A stretch of 64,000 nt of DNA from CAIXSC01 sp046349915. GTDB taxonomy: Bacteria > Planctomycetota > Planctomycetia > Pirellulales > Pirellulaceae. Under the pieces are notes generated by a model that ran no database searches, had not been told where the DNA came from, and saw only the letters and a list, made by a program, of their open reading frames with translations. Every line of letters starts with the position of its first letter. The stretch's first letter is position 1. Of this stretch, positions 28,013-36,660 are shown in pieces. The translations under genes were made by a program, and so were the position numbers. The stretch lies in assembly GCA_046349915.1 (NCBI GenBank), contig JAXMBL010000011.1, forward strand, positions 146,861-210,860. The letters are read 5' to 3'.

Positions 28013-30225
28013 TTTTCCGGTTTCGCCTCGCCATCCAACAACTGTCGCACTCGTCGCCGCTGAGCCTCTAGAGTGTCGAGCAGCAATTCTCGTTGCCCAC
28101 TCCGTAGATCCTCAATCAAGCGTACGGCTTCCTGAAAACCCTCGGCTCGTGACAACTCGCGAATCACTTCGCGCAGCGACTGGTCCAACGCTGCCTGAGC
28201 CTGATTCAATTCCTCTTGAGCCAGCGACTTGTCTTGGCTCGAATCCAAGCCGATCCTTGCCAATCGTTCAACACGAGCCGACTCCTGATCGCGCGCCCGA
28301 AGCAATGGCGTCATGATACGCTGTGAAAATCGCTCGATCAGGGGACTGTTCATCGTTTCCAGGCCGCTCTGAATGATTTCGACGCGAACCTCGTCGAGTT
28401 CTTGGGCGCGATCGACCAAAGACTCGCGCAGGCGGCCGAAATCGCGCAGGCGTCGAGCCGCGTCTTCGGCGGGCAATGCGGCGAGCGACCTGCGCCAATC
28501 GTCGAGGTCGATCCGTAGTTGCTCCAACAATTGGCGTTGTTCCTTTTCTCGCCGCAACCAGTCCGCCCGCAATTCTCCGGGTTCCACAATACTCCAGGGT
28601 CGCTCCGTCGAACGACCTGTTTTGGGACCGGATACGGTGTCGTTGTCGGTTGCTTCCCAGACTAGGGTGAGCACCGACCCTGGCGGAACCTCAAGGGGCG
28701 CCAAAGAGACTTCCGCCGACGAGGTCGTACTGCCGGACGTCTTCTTAAGCTCGACCTCCACGGGAGTCCAGGGACGTAACTCTTCGCCTTGAGCATTTGT
28801 CAGTCGAGCCAAGAGACGAACCGCGGCGACTTGGCGATCGTCCTCCACCGTGACGCGGCCAACCAGTCGCGTCGAGGCCACTACAAGTCGACTCGCACCT
28901 GACCAGTGGGCGACGACGCGCGGCGGCGTATCTTCCAGCATTTCAATGCGAAAAGCCGGAGGACGGGCGAAGTCGAGTCCCAAGCGATCGACGACCGACA
29001 GCGAGACCAGGCCATCGACCCAATCGTTCGGTCCGAGTTCTCCGCGGAAGCGACGCGGGTCGGAGGCATCCACGCTGCATGGGACTCGCGTCTTGCCCGT
29101 GAGGGCCGCCGCTACGACAACGGGCTGCTTCATCCGACCCTCGATCTTCAGCCGGCTTCCACGCAAAACTCGGTAGGGGCCTTGGCCGGCGAGCAAGGGG
29201 AGGACTGCGCCACCCGTGTAAGCTGGCTCCTGAACCTCTAATCGCAAGTTCTCTAATGCGGGGGGATCTACTGTTCTTACGGGAATCCATCCAGTGCGAG
29301 CATCATCGGCGGTCACGCGAAACTGAAACGGCTCGAGAATGTCTCGCACGTGGAGTTCGTAGCGCGATTCAGAGCTGTGAACGATTGAATCGCGAACGAC
29401 TGGGGAGAGTGTATGGGACCTTTGAGGTTCAAACTCGAGTCGCGGCGGGTCGCTGGCAGGGGCAGGCGTTCGAGATGAACTGGCGGATGTATCCACCAGC
29501 GGCTCGGTGCGAGCCACTCGCAGACGCACTCGTAGATCACCGCCGCGCGCCACGACAAACTCCCGCTCATGCACCCCTTCAAACTCAATACGAGTTCGCC
29601 GCGGGTATTCCAATTCGGCCCACGCCAGATTTCGCAGACGCCAGACGGTCAGCGTGGGCGAGGCGTAAGTGGTAGAAAATAAAACGCCAAGCAGTAAGCC
29701 AACGACGCCGGTGGCGAGCCACTGGCGACGAGTCCAATCGTGGTCGATTAAGTCGTGGAAATCGACCCCAACGGCCGCTTCCGAGGCGCGTCGCTGCGTT
29801 GCTTCGACGAGTTCCCGCGAGGCGCCTGCTGGTACTTGATGATGAGTCCATTCAACGGCATTGACCAGCAGTCCACGGAGCACAGAAAATCGCCGCTCGA
29901 CCCGATGAGCCAGCTCGAGGACTCCTGGCGTACCGCGAATCACTCGGTGGATCGCTCGACACAGACCAAGGACCACCGCGACCCCCACGAACAGGCTGAT
30001 CCCAATCCTGACCGCTCGGGTGAACGAGCACAGGTAGTCGAGTGCAAAGTCGGCGATCAACAGGCCCAGCAGCACCGCCGCGATTTGCCACATTTCCGAC
30101 AACGCGATACGCCAGCGAAACGACTGCCGCAGTAGCCCTAACCGCGCAATCAACGACCGCTCGTCGCCGTTTTCAGCAGCGGAGCCGGTGGAGAGGGTGG
30201 CGTTGCGTGGGGAATTCTCGGCCAT
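28009..30225 (-). CDS. Large membrane-anchored protein of the MoxR/VWA cluster (DUF4175-like)
   Basis: I start at ATG 30225 (MAENSPRN), giving 738 residues; a GTG at 30279 would add 18 unlikely residues. N-terminal helices are predicted near residues 45-95 (IAAVLLGLLIADFALDYL...IGISLFVGVAVVLGL). A third lies around 165-185 (WLATGVVGLLLGVLFSTTYA). A large extracytoplasmic region with beta-sandwich-like segments follows (LRLEVQEPAYTG, RVTVEDDRQVAAVRLLARL). The C-terminal 190 residues are charged and helical, probably coiled coil (LRREKEQRQLLEQLRIDLDDW). The topology resembles DUF4175-type proteins found in planctomycete and alphaproteobacterial MoxR clusters. That family assignment is by architecture only. 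It overlaps the dus gene by 4 bp. Confidence 0.7.
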   Translation of the reverse strand: MAENSPRNATLSTGSAAENGDERSLIARLGLLRQSFRWRIALSEMWQIAAVLLGLLIADFALDYLCSFTRAVRIGISLFVGVAVVLGLCRAIHRVIRGTPGVLELAHRVERRFSVLRGLLVNAVEWTHHQVPAGASRELVEATQRRASEAAVGVDFHDLIDHDWTRRQWLATGVVGLLLGVLFSTTYASPTLTVWRLRNLAWAELEYPRRTRIEFEGVHEREFVVARGGDLRVRLRVARTEPLVDTSASSSRTPAPASDPPRLEFEPQRSHTLSPVVRDSIVHSSESRYELHVRDILEPFQFRVTADDARTGWIPVRTVDPPALENLRLEVQEPAYTGGAVLPLLAGQGPYRVLRGSRLKIEGRMKQPVVVAAALTGKTRVPCSVDASDPRRFRGELGPNDWVDGLVSLSVVDRLGLDFARPPAFRIEMLEDTPPRVVAHWSGASRLVVASTRLVGRVTVEDDRQVAAVRLLARLTNAQGEELRPWTPVEVELKKTSGSTTSSAEVSLAPLEVPPGSVLTLVWEATDNDTVSGPKTGRSTERPWSIVEPGELRADWLRREKEQRQLLEQLRIDLDDWRRSLAALPAEDAARRLRDFGRLRESLVDRAQELDEVRVEIIQSGLETMNSPLIERFSQRIMTPLLRARDQESARVERLARIGLDSSQDKSLAQEELNQAQAALDQSLREVIRELSRAEGFQEAVRLIEDLRSGQRELLLDTLEAQRRRVRQLLDGEAKPEK

Positions 30226-30264
30226 GAAGGCTTTGAGTATACCCAGGAAACGACTCCGTGATTT

Positions 30265-30597
30265 GACCACGAATCGCACGAACTAGACGAATGGGAAGAA
30301 TAGGTGAGCAGAGTTGTGTCCGAAGTACTTGACCAACCGCAACTCACGGAAAAGTGAAGGCAATCCGAGTGCTCTCCAAGAGCCCCCCCGTCCCCTCCGT
30401 CCTTTTTCTTCCTCCTTGCTCCTTTTCCTTCTCCCTTCTCCCTTCTCCCTTCTCCCTTTTTCCTTTTTCCTTCCCTCCGTCCGGATTCGTGTGATTCGTG
30501 CGATTCGTGGTCGCCTCCCCTTCCGAGTCTCACAGCTACGAACCAAGCCACAACCCAATCCGCCGATTCGTAGACCACGAATCGAACGAATCGACTC
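30265..30597. repeat. Intergenic repeat region: ATTCGTG repeats in both orientations and a C/T tract
   Basis: The 370-bp gap between two genes of the train holds no convincing gene. It contains an inverted ATTCGTG-type copy at 30265-30295 (GACCACGAATCGCACGAA...), a pyrimidine tract at about 30408-30478 built of repeated CTCCCTT and CCTTTTT units, a forward copy at 30472-30512, and a second inverted copy at 30571-30597. Facing copies could fold back in a transcript. Whether this interrupts the operon is not known. Confidence 0.7.
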
Positions 30598-33013
30598 AAA
30601 CCGCGCGATGACGTTTTCGTACGAGCCACTCCGCGGCCAAAAGGCCGACGAAAGCCGATAAAACCCAACCGTTGTCCCACAAGGGGCTGGGGGAATGGCG
30701 AACTATCGCAACTTCTCGCTGGTCTGGCACCGCATCCAAGGCTTCTCGCAGTCGTTCCCATGGAACGTAGCGACCGCCGGACAATCGTGCGAGATCGGTG
30801 AGCAACGCTTCATCGAGCCACGGAGTACGAGTTTCCACCTGTGGTAACTCGCCCACGATCGTTGTTCGAATCTTCTCGGGGGCTGGATTCGGGCTGGGTA
30901 ATTCGTATTCCAATTCAAAGACGCCTGGCCGCGGGGCAGTCCAACGACCCTCAAAAACGCCCGCTTCTCCAGGCTTAGGCAGCAAGGAGATTTTCTCTAA
31001 CTGTTCGGCGCCCTCCCGCACTTGGACCTCTATGGACGGCAATGACACGGGTTCTCCGAGCGTTTCTTGGATGCGAGCCGTCACCACGGTCGATTCGCCG
31101 ACCTCCAGTCGCTCCCGATCTGCTTGCAACCAGCCGCGACCATGTCCCTCCCAAGCTCGTCCCTCGCCTAAAAACTCAATCATGCCTCGCCAAAATCGCT
31201 CACGCGAGGTTGCTCGATGCACGGGGTCCGCGACTCGCCACGTCGAGGGAAAGCCAAGATAGGCGACATGAGCGGCGCCAAAGCGGCCCGTCGCCAACAA
31301 CGGTCGATTGCCGCGCGACGTGCGTGTCGCCGGATCGCCATGCTCCAATAAAACGCGAGCAGCGGGTCTCGCTCGAGTTGCGGGGAATGACCAGTAGACC
31401 TCCAGCGAGCTGGCCGGACCGGCGGCGTCCCCGAATGGCAAGTCGCGCACGAGCGGATGGTCCTGCTGGCCAGCGGATACCTGCGCCGGCCAACTCTTCA
31501 GCGCTGGACCAAGTCGAGTCGCCAACTCCAATTCGGCGGCTTCCGCGAACTCCACCGGCCACACGTCCTGGAGCGTATCGCCGGGTGGCAGCGAATTCCA
31601 TTCGGCGCCATGCCGGTGGCCTGGCTGATACAGCACACCCCCACCATGCTCGACCAGAAAGCGTCGCAGCCATGTGCCAAATTCGGGCGGCAGTCGAGTG
31701 GGATCGGGGTCGAGCAGCAGGACCACGTCGTACCACAACAGCTCCTCGGCGGAATTCGGAAAAGCGGGCAGGGGACGAGTGCCGCTGGCGGGACGATTTT
31801 CATCGGCCGATTGCAGCCAGCAACTGCTCTCATAACCCGAATCGCGAGTCAACCAACGCTCAATCTGGCGATACTCCCAACTCGGTTCGCCGGCAATCGC
31901 CAAGACTCGTAACCGATCGCGTTCCAGGACTCGTACGGGCAACGATTCACGACGAGTGTCGTTGGGCGCGTTCCGCGATTCTCCCTCAGGCTCCAAGCGA
32001 GCTTCATACACATACCGCCCCAGCGTCTCGATCTGCTGTTGGAACACTTGGCGATGGATGCGCTGTTCGCCCGACTCATCCAAGGCCAATGTTGCTAAAG
32101 CGACTTTTTCGAATGTGCTAGCGGGAGAGTTCTCGGGAGACTCGACATCGTCGTGCGGGCGTCGCCAAAGAGTGACGTTCAATGAACCCGTTTCGGAAGA
32201 TTGCGAGGCGACGATCACCTCCACCTCGAACGGCTCGTCCCGCCAAACTTGCGGACGAACGTAGACGCCCGCGACTCGCGACGAACGAGTGCGATTGGTC
32301 TGGCCCACTCCGACAGCAAGGATCGGAATCCCACGCTCGCCTGCCTCGCGAGCCGCTTCGCGCGGATCGCTCCGGCCGGTGTGTTGTCCATCGCTGAACA
32401 ACAGGATCGCGATCGGCGACTCGCCGGCGAGTGCCGTCTCCAACGCTTGAGTGATGTCGGTGCCTCGGCCGTCCGCGGTCCATGGCGGCCAATCAACGCC
32501 GTCGCTCGATGCTTGCCGCGTGGAGTTTACTGGCGGTTCGACGCTCGCTGTTGGTGAGTTGGCGTCTTGTCCCGCGGACTGCGTCTCCAAGGCGAAATCC
32601 AGCAGTCGCAAGCTTGCTCGCTTCGATAACGTGCGCCAAGCATCCGCTGCGTCGTGCGTGACGAACTTGGAAACGAGCTCCGAACGTGAGACAGCCGACT
32701 GGTCGGTGGTCGAGTCGCCGGCGAGCGACATGGAGAGCGACGAATCGCGAAGCACCACGACGGGCGGCTTCAACTCGCGTTGATCCACACGTGCGAGCCC
32801 TGGGCCCAGCAGAACGAATGCCCACGTGATCCAAGCCAGCGTACGCACGGTCGCGGCGACTACGCGGCTCTTCTGGCTCCAGACGCCTCGTTCACGGCGA
32901 TAGACCCACCAGGTCCAAGCGATGGCGAGCGCGCACGGAAGGAACACGGTCAGCAGCATCCAGCCACTGTCCAAGCCCATCCAAGTCCACTCGCTTTGCG
33001 ACCACTGACCCAA
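30596..33013 (-). CDS. Membrane protein with VWA domain and GATase-like domain
   Basis: This 805-residue protein has two N-terminal helices at about 19-37 and 53-71. A von Willebrand A domain follows, with a complete MIDAS DxSxS motif (Asp90, Ser92, Ser94 in LRDSSLSMS) and a later ILLFSDGQHTGRS strand. The middle part has an Ig-like segment. A class-I-glutamine-amidotransferase-like region reads RVLAIAGEPSWEYRQIERWL ... DVVLLLDPDPTRLPPEF ... HGGGVLYQPG and lacks an obvious catalytic Cys. A last helix is near 777-797 (WVLSAFVGLLAAEWLV), followed by a basic tail. Such proteins accompany MoxR/DUF58/BatA genes, and the VWA probably binds a partner through a metal ion in the periplasm. It lies 89 bp downstream of the PQQ-like gene. 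Confidence 0.82.
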   Translation of the reverse strand: MGQWSQSEWTWMGLDSGWMLLTVFLPCALAIAWTWWVYRRERGVWSQKSRVVAATVRTLAWITWAFVLLGPGLARVDQRELKPPVVVLRDSSLSMSLAGDSTTDQSAVSRSELVSKFVTHDAADAWRTLSKRASLRLLDFALETQSAGQDANSPTASVEPPVNSTRQASSDGVDWPPWTADGRGTDITQALETALAGESPIAILLFSDGQHTGRSDPREAAREAGERGIPILAVGVGQTNRTRSSRVAGVYVRPQVWRDEPFEVEVIVASQSSETGSLNVTLWRRPHDDVESPENSPASTFEKVALATLALDESGEQRIHRQVFQQQIETLGRYVYEARLEPEGESRNAPNDTRRESLPVRVLERDRLRVLAIAGEPSWEYRQIERWLTRDSGYESSCWLQSADENRPASGTRPLPAFPNSAEELLWYDVVLLLDPDPTRLPPEFGTWLRRFLVEHGGGVLYQPGHRHGAEWNSLPPGDTLQDVWPVEFAEAAELELATRLGPALKSWPAQVSAGQQDHPLVRDLPFGDAAGPASSLEVYWSFPATRARPAARVLLEHGDPATRTSRGNRPLLATGRFGAAHVAYLGFPSTWRVADPVHRATSRERFWRGMIEFLGEGRAWEGHGRGWLQADRERLEVGESTVVTARIQETLGEPVSLPSIEVQVREGAEQLEKISLLPKPGEAGVFEGRWTAPRPGVFELEYELPSPNPAPEKIRTTIVGELPQVETRTPWLDEALLTDLARLSGGRYVPWERLREALDAVPDQREVAIVRHSPSPLWDNGWVLSAFVGLLAAEWLVRKRHRAV

Positions 33014-33102
33014 TCTTGAGACTCTCTATTCCAAACGAAGTCGCCACCGGGGAACTCGACCGTCGAATTCCGCATTTTGATCGAAGCACTGTCGTCGCGG
33101 CG

Positions 33103-36100
33103 TTACTCGACGACCGCTAATCCGCCATTCAAATCGCCTTCACGCTTCCACACCAGCTTACCCATCGCATCATAAAACGAAACGCTCGCAGCTTCCGCGA
33201 CTAACCATTGTCCACTAGCGAGTCGAAACGATCGTCGCAGACCCTGCCAGCCGCCGCGAGCCAACGACGTAGTTCCTTCTCGCTTTTCTGGCGTGAATTC
33301 GAGTCGCATCACTTGTCCGGGCGTGGCAAAGGTCGCGTAAACTGCTCCGTCTTTGGACACGCACAAGGAACGCGGCGAAGTTTCGAAGTCGATGGTTCGC
33401 GAGGGGGAATCTTGGGGACCTAGCACGATTGCTTGGCGCCCCTCCCATAACGCTACGCAAATCGATTCGCTTGGCTTCTCTGTTTGAGTCAATGACGGAG
33501 TGGGGTAGGGGACGACATCGACCGGTCTCCCAACCGTGCGTTCGACTCGTCGCCATTTCCCCTGCGGATCGACTTGACCTACCATGCCGATATCGGGAAA
33601 TGCGATCCATGCACTTCCGTCCGACATGGCCGTGATGCTCGCTGGGCGCGCGGGAAGGCCCGTCAATTCCGCGACTCGCTGACCTCGCTCGTTGAACTCG
33701 ACCAACACATTCTGTCCGTGATCCACGACCCAGCGGCGGCCGTCACGCCAAGCTGCGCACGCACCCGGCAGGCGAATACTCGTGTCTTTCCACAAAATGT
33801 TTCCGCCGAAATCCAACTCCAAGACCTGCCCTTGAGCAAGGTCGGTGACAAGGCAACGCGGCGCCACGGCGCCCGATGCTTCTTTCGCGGTTCCCTGGTT
33901 ACTCGCTGTCGAAGGCTTGTCTTGTGCCGTCGAATCTGCATGAGTGGGACGACGAATCAGCGAAGTTGGGAGTCGACCTGAACCTGACGATAGAGGCTCG
34001 GCAGCGGGAGGATTCGCGGAAACGGCGGGCGTCAACTCGAGCCAACGATCGAACGTCGACAAAGCCCAGCGTTTGTTGACGCAATGAACCTCGAGTGGAA
34101 CTGGCCCTGGCGTCAACACTCGCCGCCGGTCGCGCACCGAACCTGTTTGCATATCGATCGCGGCCAAATCAATTTCAATCGCCTCGCCGCCTAGACCATC
34201 CGGCGCGTCCAGCAATCGTCGACGTTGCGACTGGGCCATGGAAAGTACGGGAACCACCACCAATTCGTCGTCCAACAACGCTCGACCAGCCAAACGGCCC
34301 AGCGATTGTCGCCACAGCAGTTTGCCCGAGGCGAGTGCATACGCACGCAGCGAATGTGGGCCAGCGACCACCACCTTACCGCGAGCGATGCCGATCTGAT
34401 GAGTCGCCTCGGTTGCCTTTGTTGCAAGTTCACTGCTTGAGGAACTCTCCGCTAGTCGTCTGGGGGATGTCCATTGAGTGGCGCCGGTGCGTCGATCCAG
34501 AACGATCAGCCGATCCGAATCACTTGCGGTGACGATTAACCAACGCCCATGAACCGCCAGCTTATCCTCGTCCCAGCCATCCGGGATCAAGCTGGGAGCA
34601 ATCCCGGTCGTTGGGGCCAAATCCTTGGTTCCCGTGCCGGCAGCGAGAGCGCTGGCCCGTCGAGCAAAATGCCGTGGGTAAGTCGCCGCCCACCGAGTGG
34701 CGCCAGTCTCCTGATTCAAGGCGACGATCACGCCCACTCCCGCGGCGGCATAGACCTCGTCTCCATCGCACGCCAATTCCAATGACGACCAAGGCCAGGC
34801 GCCGATTCGAGGTTCGCCCGCGATGCGAGATGTCCACGCCACCTCGCCGCTCTCAAGACGAATCGCCGCGACGTAAAGGGTCGCTCCCATCAACGTTGGA
34901 ATGAAACCGTAACGACGACCGACGACCAAGGGGCCCAAGAAGGTCGCGTCGAGCAACGAAGATTCACTCGCGGTGGCGCTGGGGCCCAGCACATCCGTGG
35001 GCGCGATCTCCCAAGCAACCTCGCCGCTGGCCGGGTCGTACGCCGCCAAGCGATTCGCACGCTGACGCCAAGACCAGCGGCGAGCGGCAAATGGAAGAGG
35101 CTTTGCGTCGTACGAAGGACTCGGCTCCACACAAAACACTCGACGGTCTTGCCAAGTGATGACGTGACGCAAACTGTCAGCCCAGAACCAAGCGTCGTGG
35201 GCCGTCAGCCGTCGACTTGGTTCGCGTAAGGCGACGTCGCGCGGTGTGATCATCGACCAAGCGGCAGGAAGACCCGTGAAGTCAGCCGCAAGTTTTGTTG
35301 TCGACGTCGTGTCTTGTTTGCCGACGCCCAACGTGAAAACACTCGTCGATTCTTGCGCAAGGGGAAATGGTTGGACCGACCATGATTTTGCGCCGCCAGC
35401 GAACAGTTGTGTCGCGCTGTGCGATACCCAGTGAGGAGGCGACCAGCCTGAGTCGAGCCATCGCCTTCCCAAGGATTGCGAGTCACGTCGCGGCGTCAAC
35501 TCGTCGTACCCAGGGCCAAATGCGTCAGTGGCGGAAAGTCGAGCAACTTGAGTTGCGATGACGCTGGGCGTGGAGACTTGCTCCGATGAGTCTGACTGCA
35601 AAAGAACTGTCCGAGCGATTCGCCATTCGGAACGTCCCAATTTGAAATCCCAAGCCTCAGCTAATCCGTCTCCCAATCCTAATTGCACTCGATCCGGGCG
35701 GCCGCCGCTCGACCGCTCTTGGACAGGAATTGCCAAAAACTGCTCGACGTGTCGACGAATCGTCTCGCGCGAGGCATTCACTGCATCCGATGCCGCGGCG
35801 GTCGTTGGAGACGACGCGAGTGCGGCTCGCGCCGCGCTGTCGTCTCCGAGATAGGCATCCGCCAGCGCTTTGCGCAACCAGATATCTGTTTTCGGAGGAG
35901 TTAGGTCGGGATGCCAGCGAGCCAATCGCTCCAGGCGCCAGGACGCTGAGACAAAGTCGAGACGGTCGAGTGCGTCGAGGGCCAAGAGCCATGCCGCGTC
36001 GTCGCCGTGACTCGAAAAAAAGTAACGACGATCGACTTCCTCAAGCACTCGCCAATAGTCGGCCGCGTGAGTTCCCGCGGAAGCCTCGTCGCTCGCGGGA

Positions 36101-36660
36101 TTACTGGAGTCCTTGAACTTCTGCTCCGCCTCGGCCAAGAGCGCACGCGCGGGCCCATCCGCTCGCAGGCGATACTGAGCCAGGCCAGCCGCCGGTAGTC
36201 GAGCCATGCGCTGCTCCACCGCGTGAGCGATGGTCTGGATGCGTTCGAGGTCGTTGCTGCCGACACGAGTAGGTTGGCGGTTCACGGGGCGCAGCACGAT
36301 ATCTCGCCCTTCATCCAACATCCGCTGGAGCAAGGGAATCGACAAATCCCACGCCCCTCGCTCGGCCAATCGATCTTGCTCGTCGAGCAACAACTGAAGA
36401 TCCTCGTCACTCACCAGGATAGGTGCGAGATCATTCACGGCCGAGTCGACGCGGACTTGAGCGGAAGGCGTAACCTGACCATTTGCCTTAGATTGCCATC
36501 CGAATCCGCCTAGTGCGATGACCATGATCAACGTCAGTATTCGCACGACGAACTTTCGGCCCGCAATTGGCAGGTGGAATACACGATGACGTGCCGACAG
36601 CGAGATCGATTCGTGCCGCTGACATTGAGGCTGGCATTGACTCGAGAATTTGCTGCTCAT
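33103..36660 (-). CDS. Exported PQQ-like beta-propeller protein
   Basis: This is a 1185-residue protein. A hydrophobic segment at about residues 39-56 (VRILTLIMVIALGGFGW) ending in KANGQ suggests a signal peptide or anchor preceded by an unusually long basic N-terminus. The ATG at 36660 overlaps the upstream stop by 4 bp, which favours this start; Met46 is an alternative. Residues 90-320 look helical, resembling TPR-type repeats (SIPLLQRMLDEGRD...). From about residue 440 there are PQQ-type strands such as AYDPASGEVAWEI, NQETGATRWAATY, DRRTGATQWTS and ALASGKLLWRQSL. The late part resembles NHL-type blades (GQVMRLEF). The role is unknown. PQQ-like propellers without the enzyme's active site often serve as scaffolds, as BamB does. 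Confidence 0.82.
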   Translation of the reverse strand: MSSKFSSQCQPQCQRHESISLSARHRVFHLPIAGRKFVVRILTLIMVIALGGFGWQSKANGQVTPSAQVRVDSAVNDLAPILVSDEDLQLLLDEQDRLAERGAWDLSIPLLQRMLDEGRDIVLRPVNRQPTRVGSNDLERIQTIAHAVEQRMARLPAAGLAQYRLRADGPARALLAEAEQKFKDSSNPASDEASAGTHAADYWRVLEEVDRRYFFSSHGDDAAWLLALDALDRLDFVSASWRLERLARWHPDLTPPKTDIWLRKALADAYLGDDSAARAALASSPTTAAASDAVNASRETIRRHVEQFLAIPVQERSSGGRPDRVQLGLGDGLAEAWDFKLGRSEWRIARTVLLQSDSSEQVSTPSVIATQVARLSATDAFGPGYDELTPRRDSQSLGRRWLDSGWSPPHWVSHSATQLFAGGAKSWSVQPFPLAQESTSVFTLGVGKQDTTSTTKLAADFTGLPAAWSMITPRDVALREPSRRLTAHDAWFWADSLRHVITWQDRRVFCVEPSPSYDAKPLPFAARRWSWRQRANRLAAYDPASGEVAWEIAPTDVLGPSATASESSLLDATFLGPLVVGRRYGFIPTLMGATLYVAAIRLESGEVAWTSRIAGEPRIGAWPWSSLELACDGDEVYAAAGVGVIVALNQETGATRWAATYPRHFARRASALAAGTGTKDLAPTTGIAPSLIPDGWDEDKLAVHGRWLIVTASDSDRLIVLDRRTGATQWTSPRRLAESSSSSELATKATEATHQIGIARGKVVVAGPHSLRAYALASGKLLWRQSLGRLAGRALLDDELVVVPVLSMAQSQRRRLLDAPDGLGGEAIEIDLAAIDMQTGSVRDRRRVLTPGPVPLEVHCVNKRWALSTFDRWLELTPAVSANPPAAEPLSSGSGRLPTSLIRRPTHADSTAQDKPSTASNQGTAKEASGAVAPRCLVTDLAQGQVLELDFGGNILWKDTSIRLPGACAAWRDGRRWVVDHGQNVLVEFNERGQRVAELTGLPARPASITAMSDGSAWIAFPDIGMVGQVDPQGKWRRVERTVGRPVDVVPYPTPSLTQTEKPSESICVALWEGRQAIVLGPQDSPSRTIDFETSPRSLCVSKDGAVYATFATPGQVMRLEFTPEKREGTTSLARGGWQGLRRSFRLASGQWLVAEAASVSFYDAMGKLVWKREGDLNGGLAVVE

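Noticed and set aside
30314..30661. Open frames in the C/T-rich gap
   Set aside because: They translate pyrimidine repeats into Leu/Pro/Ser/Phe runs without family features.
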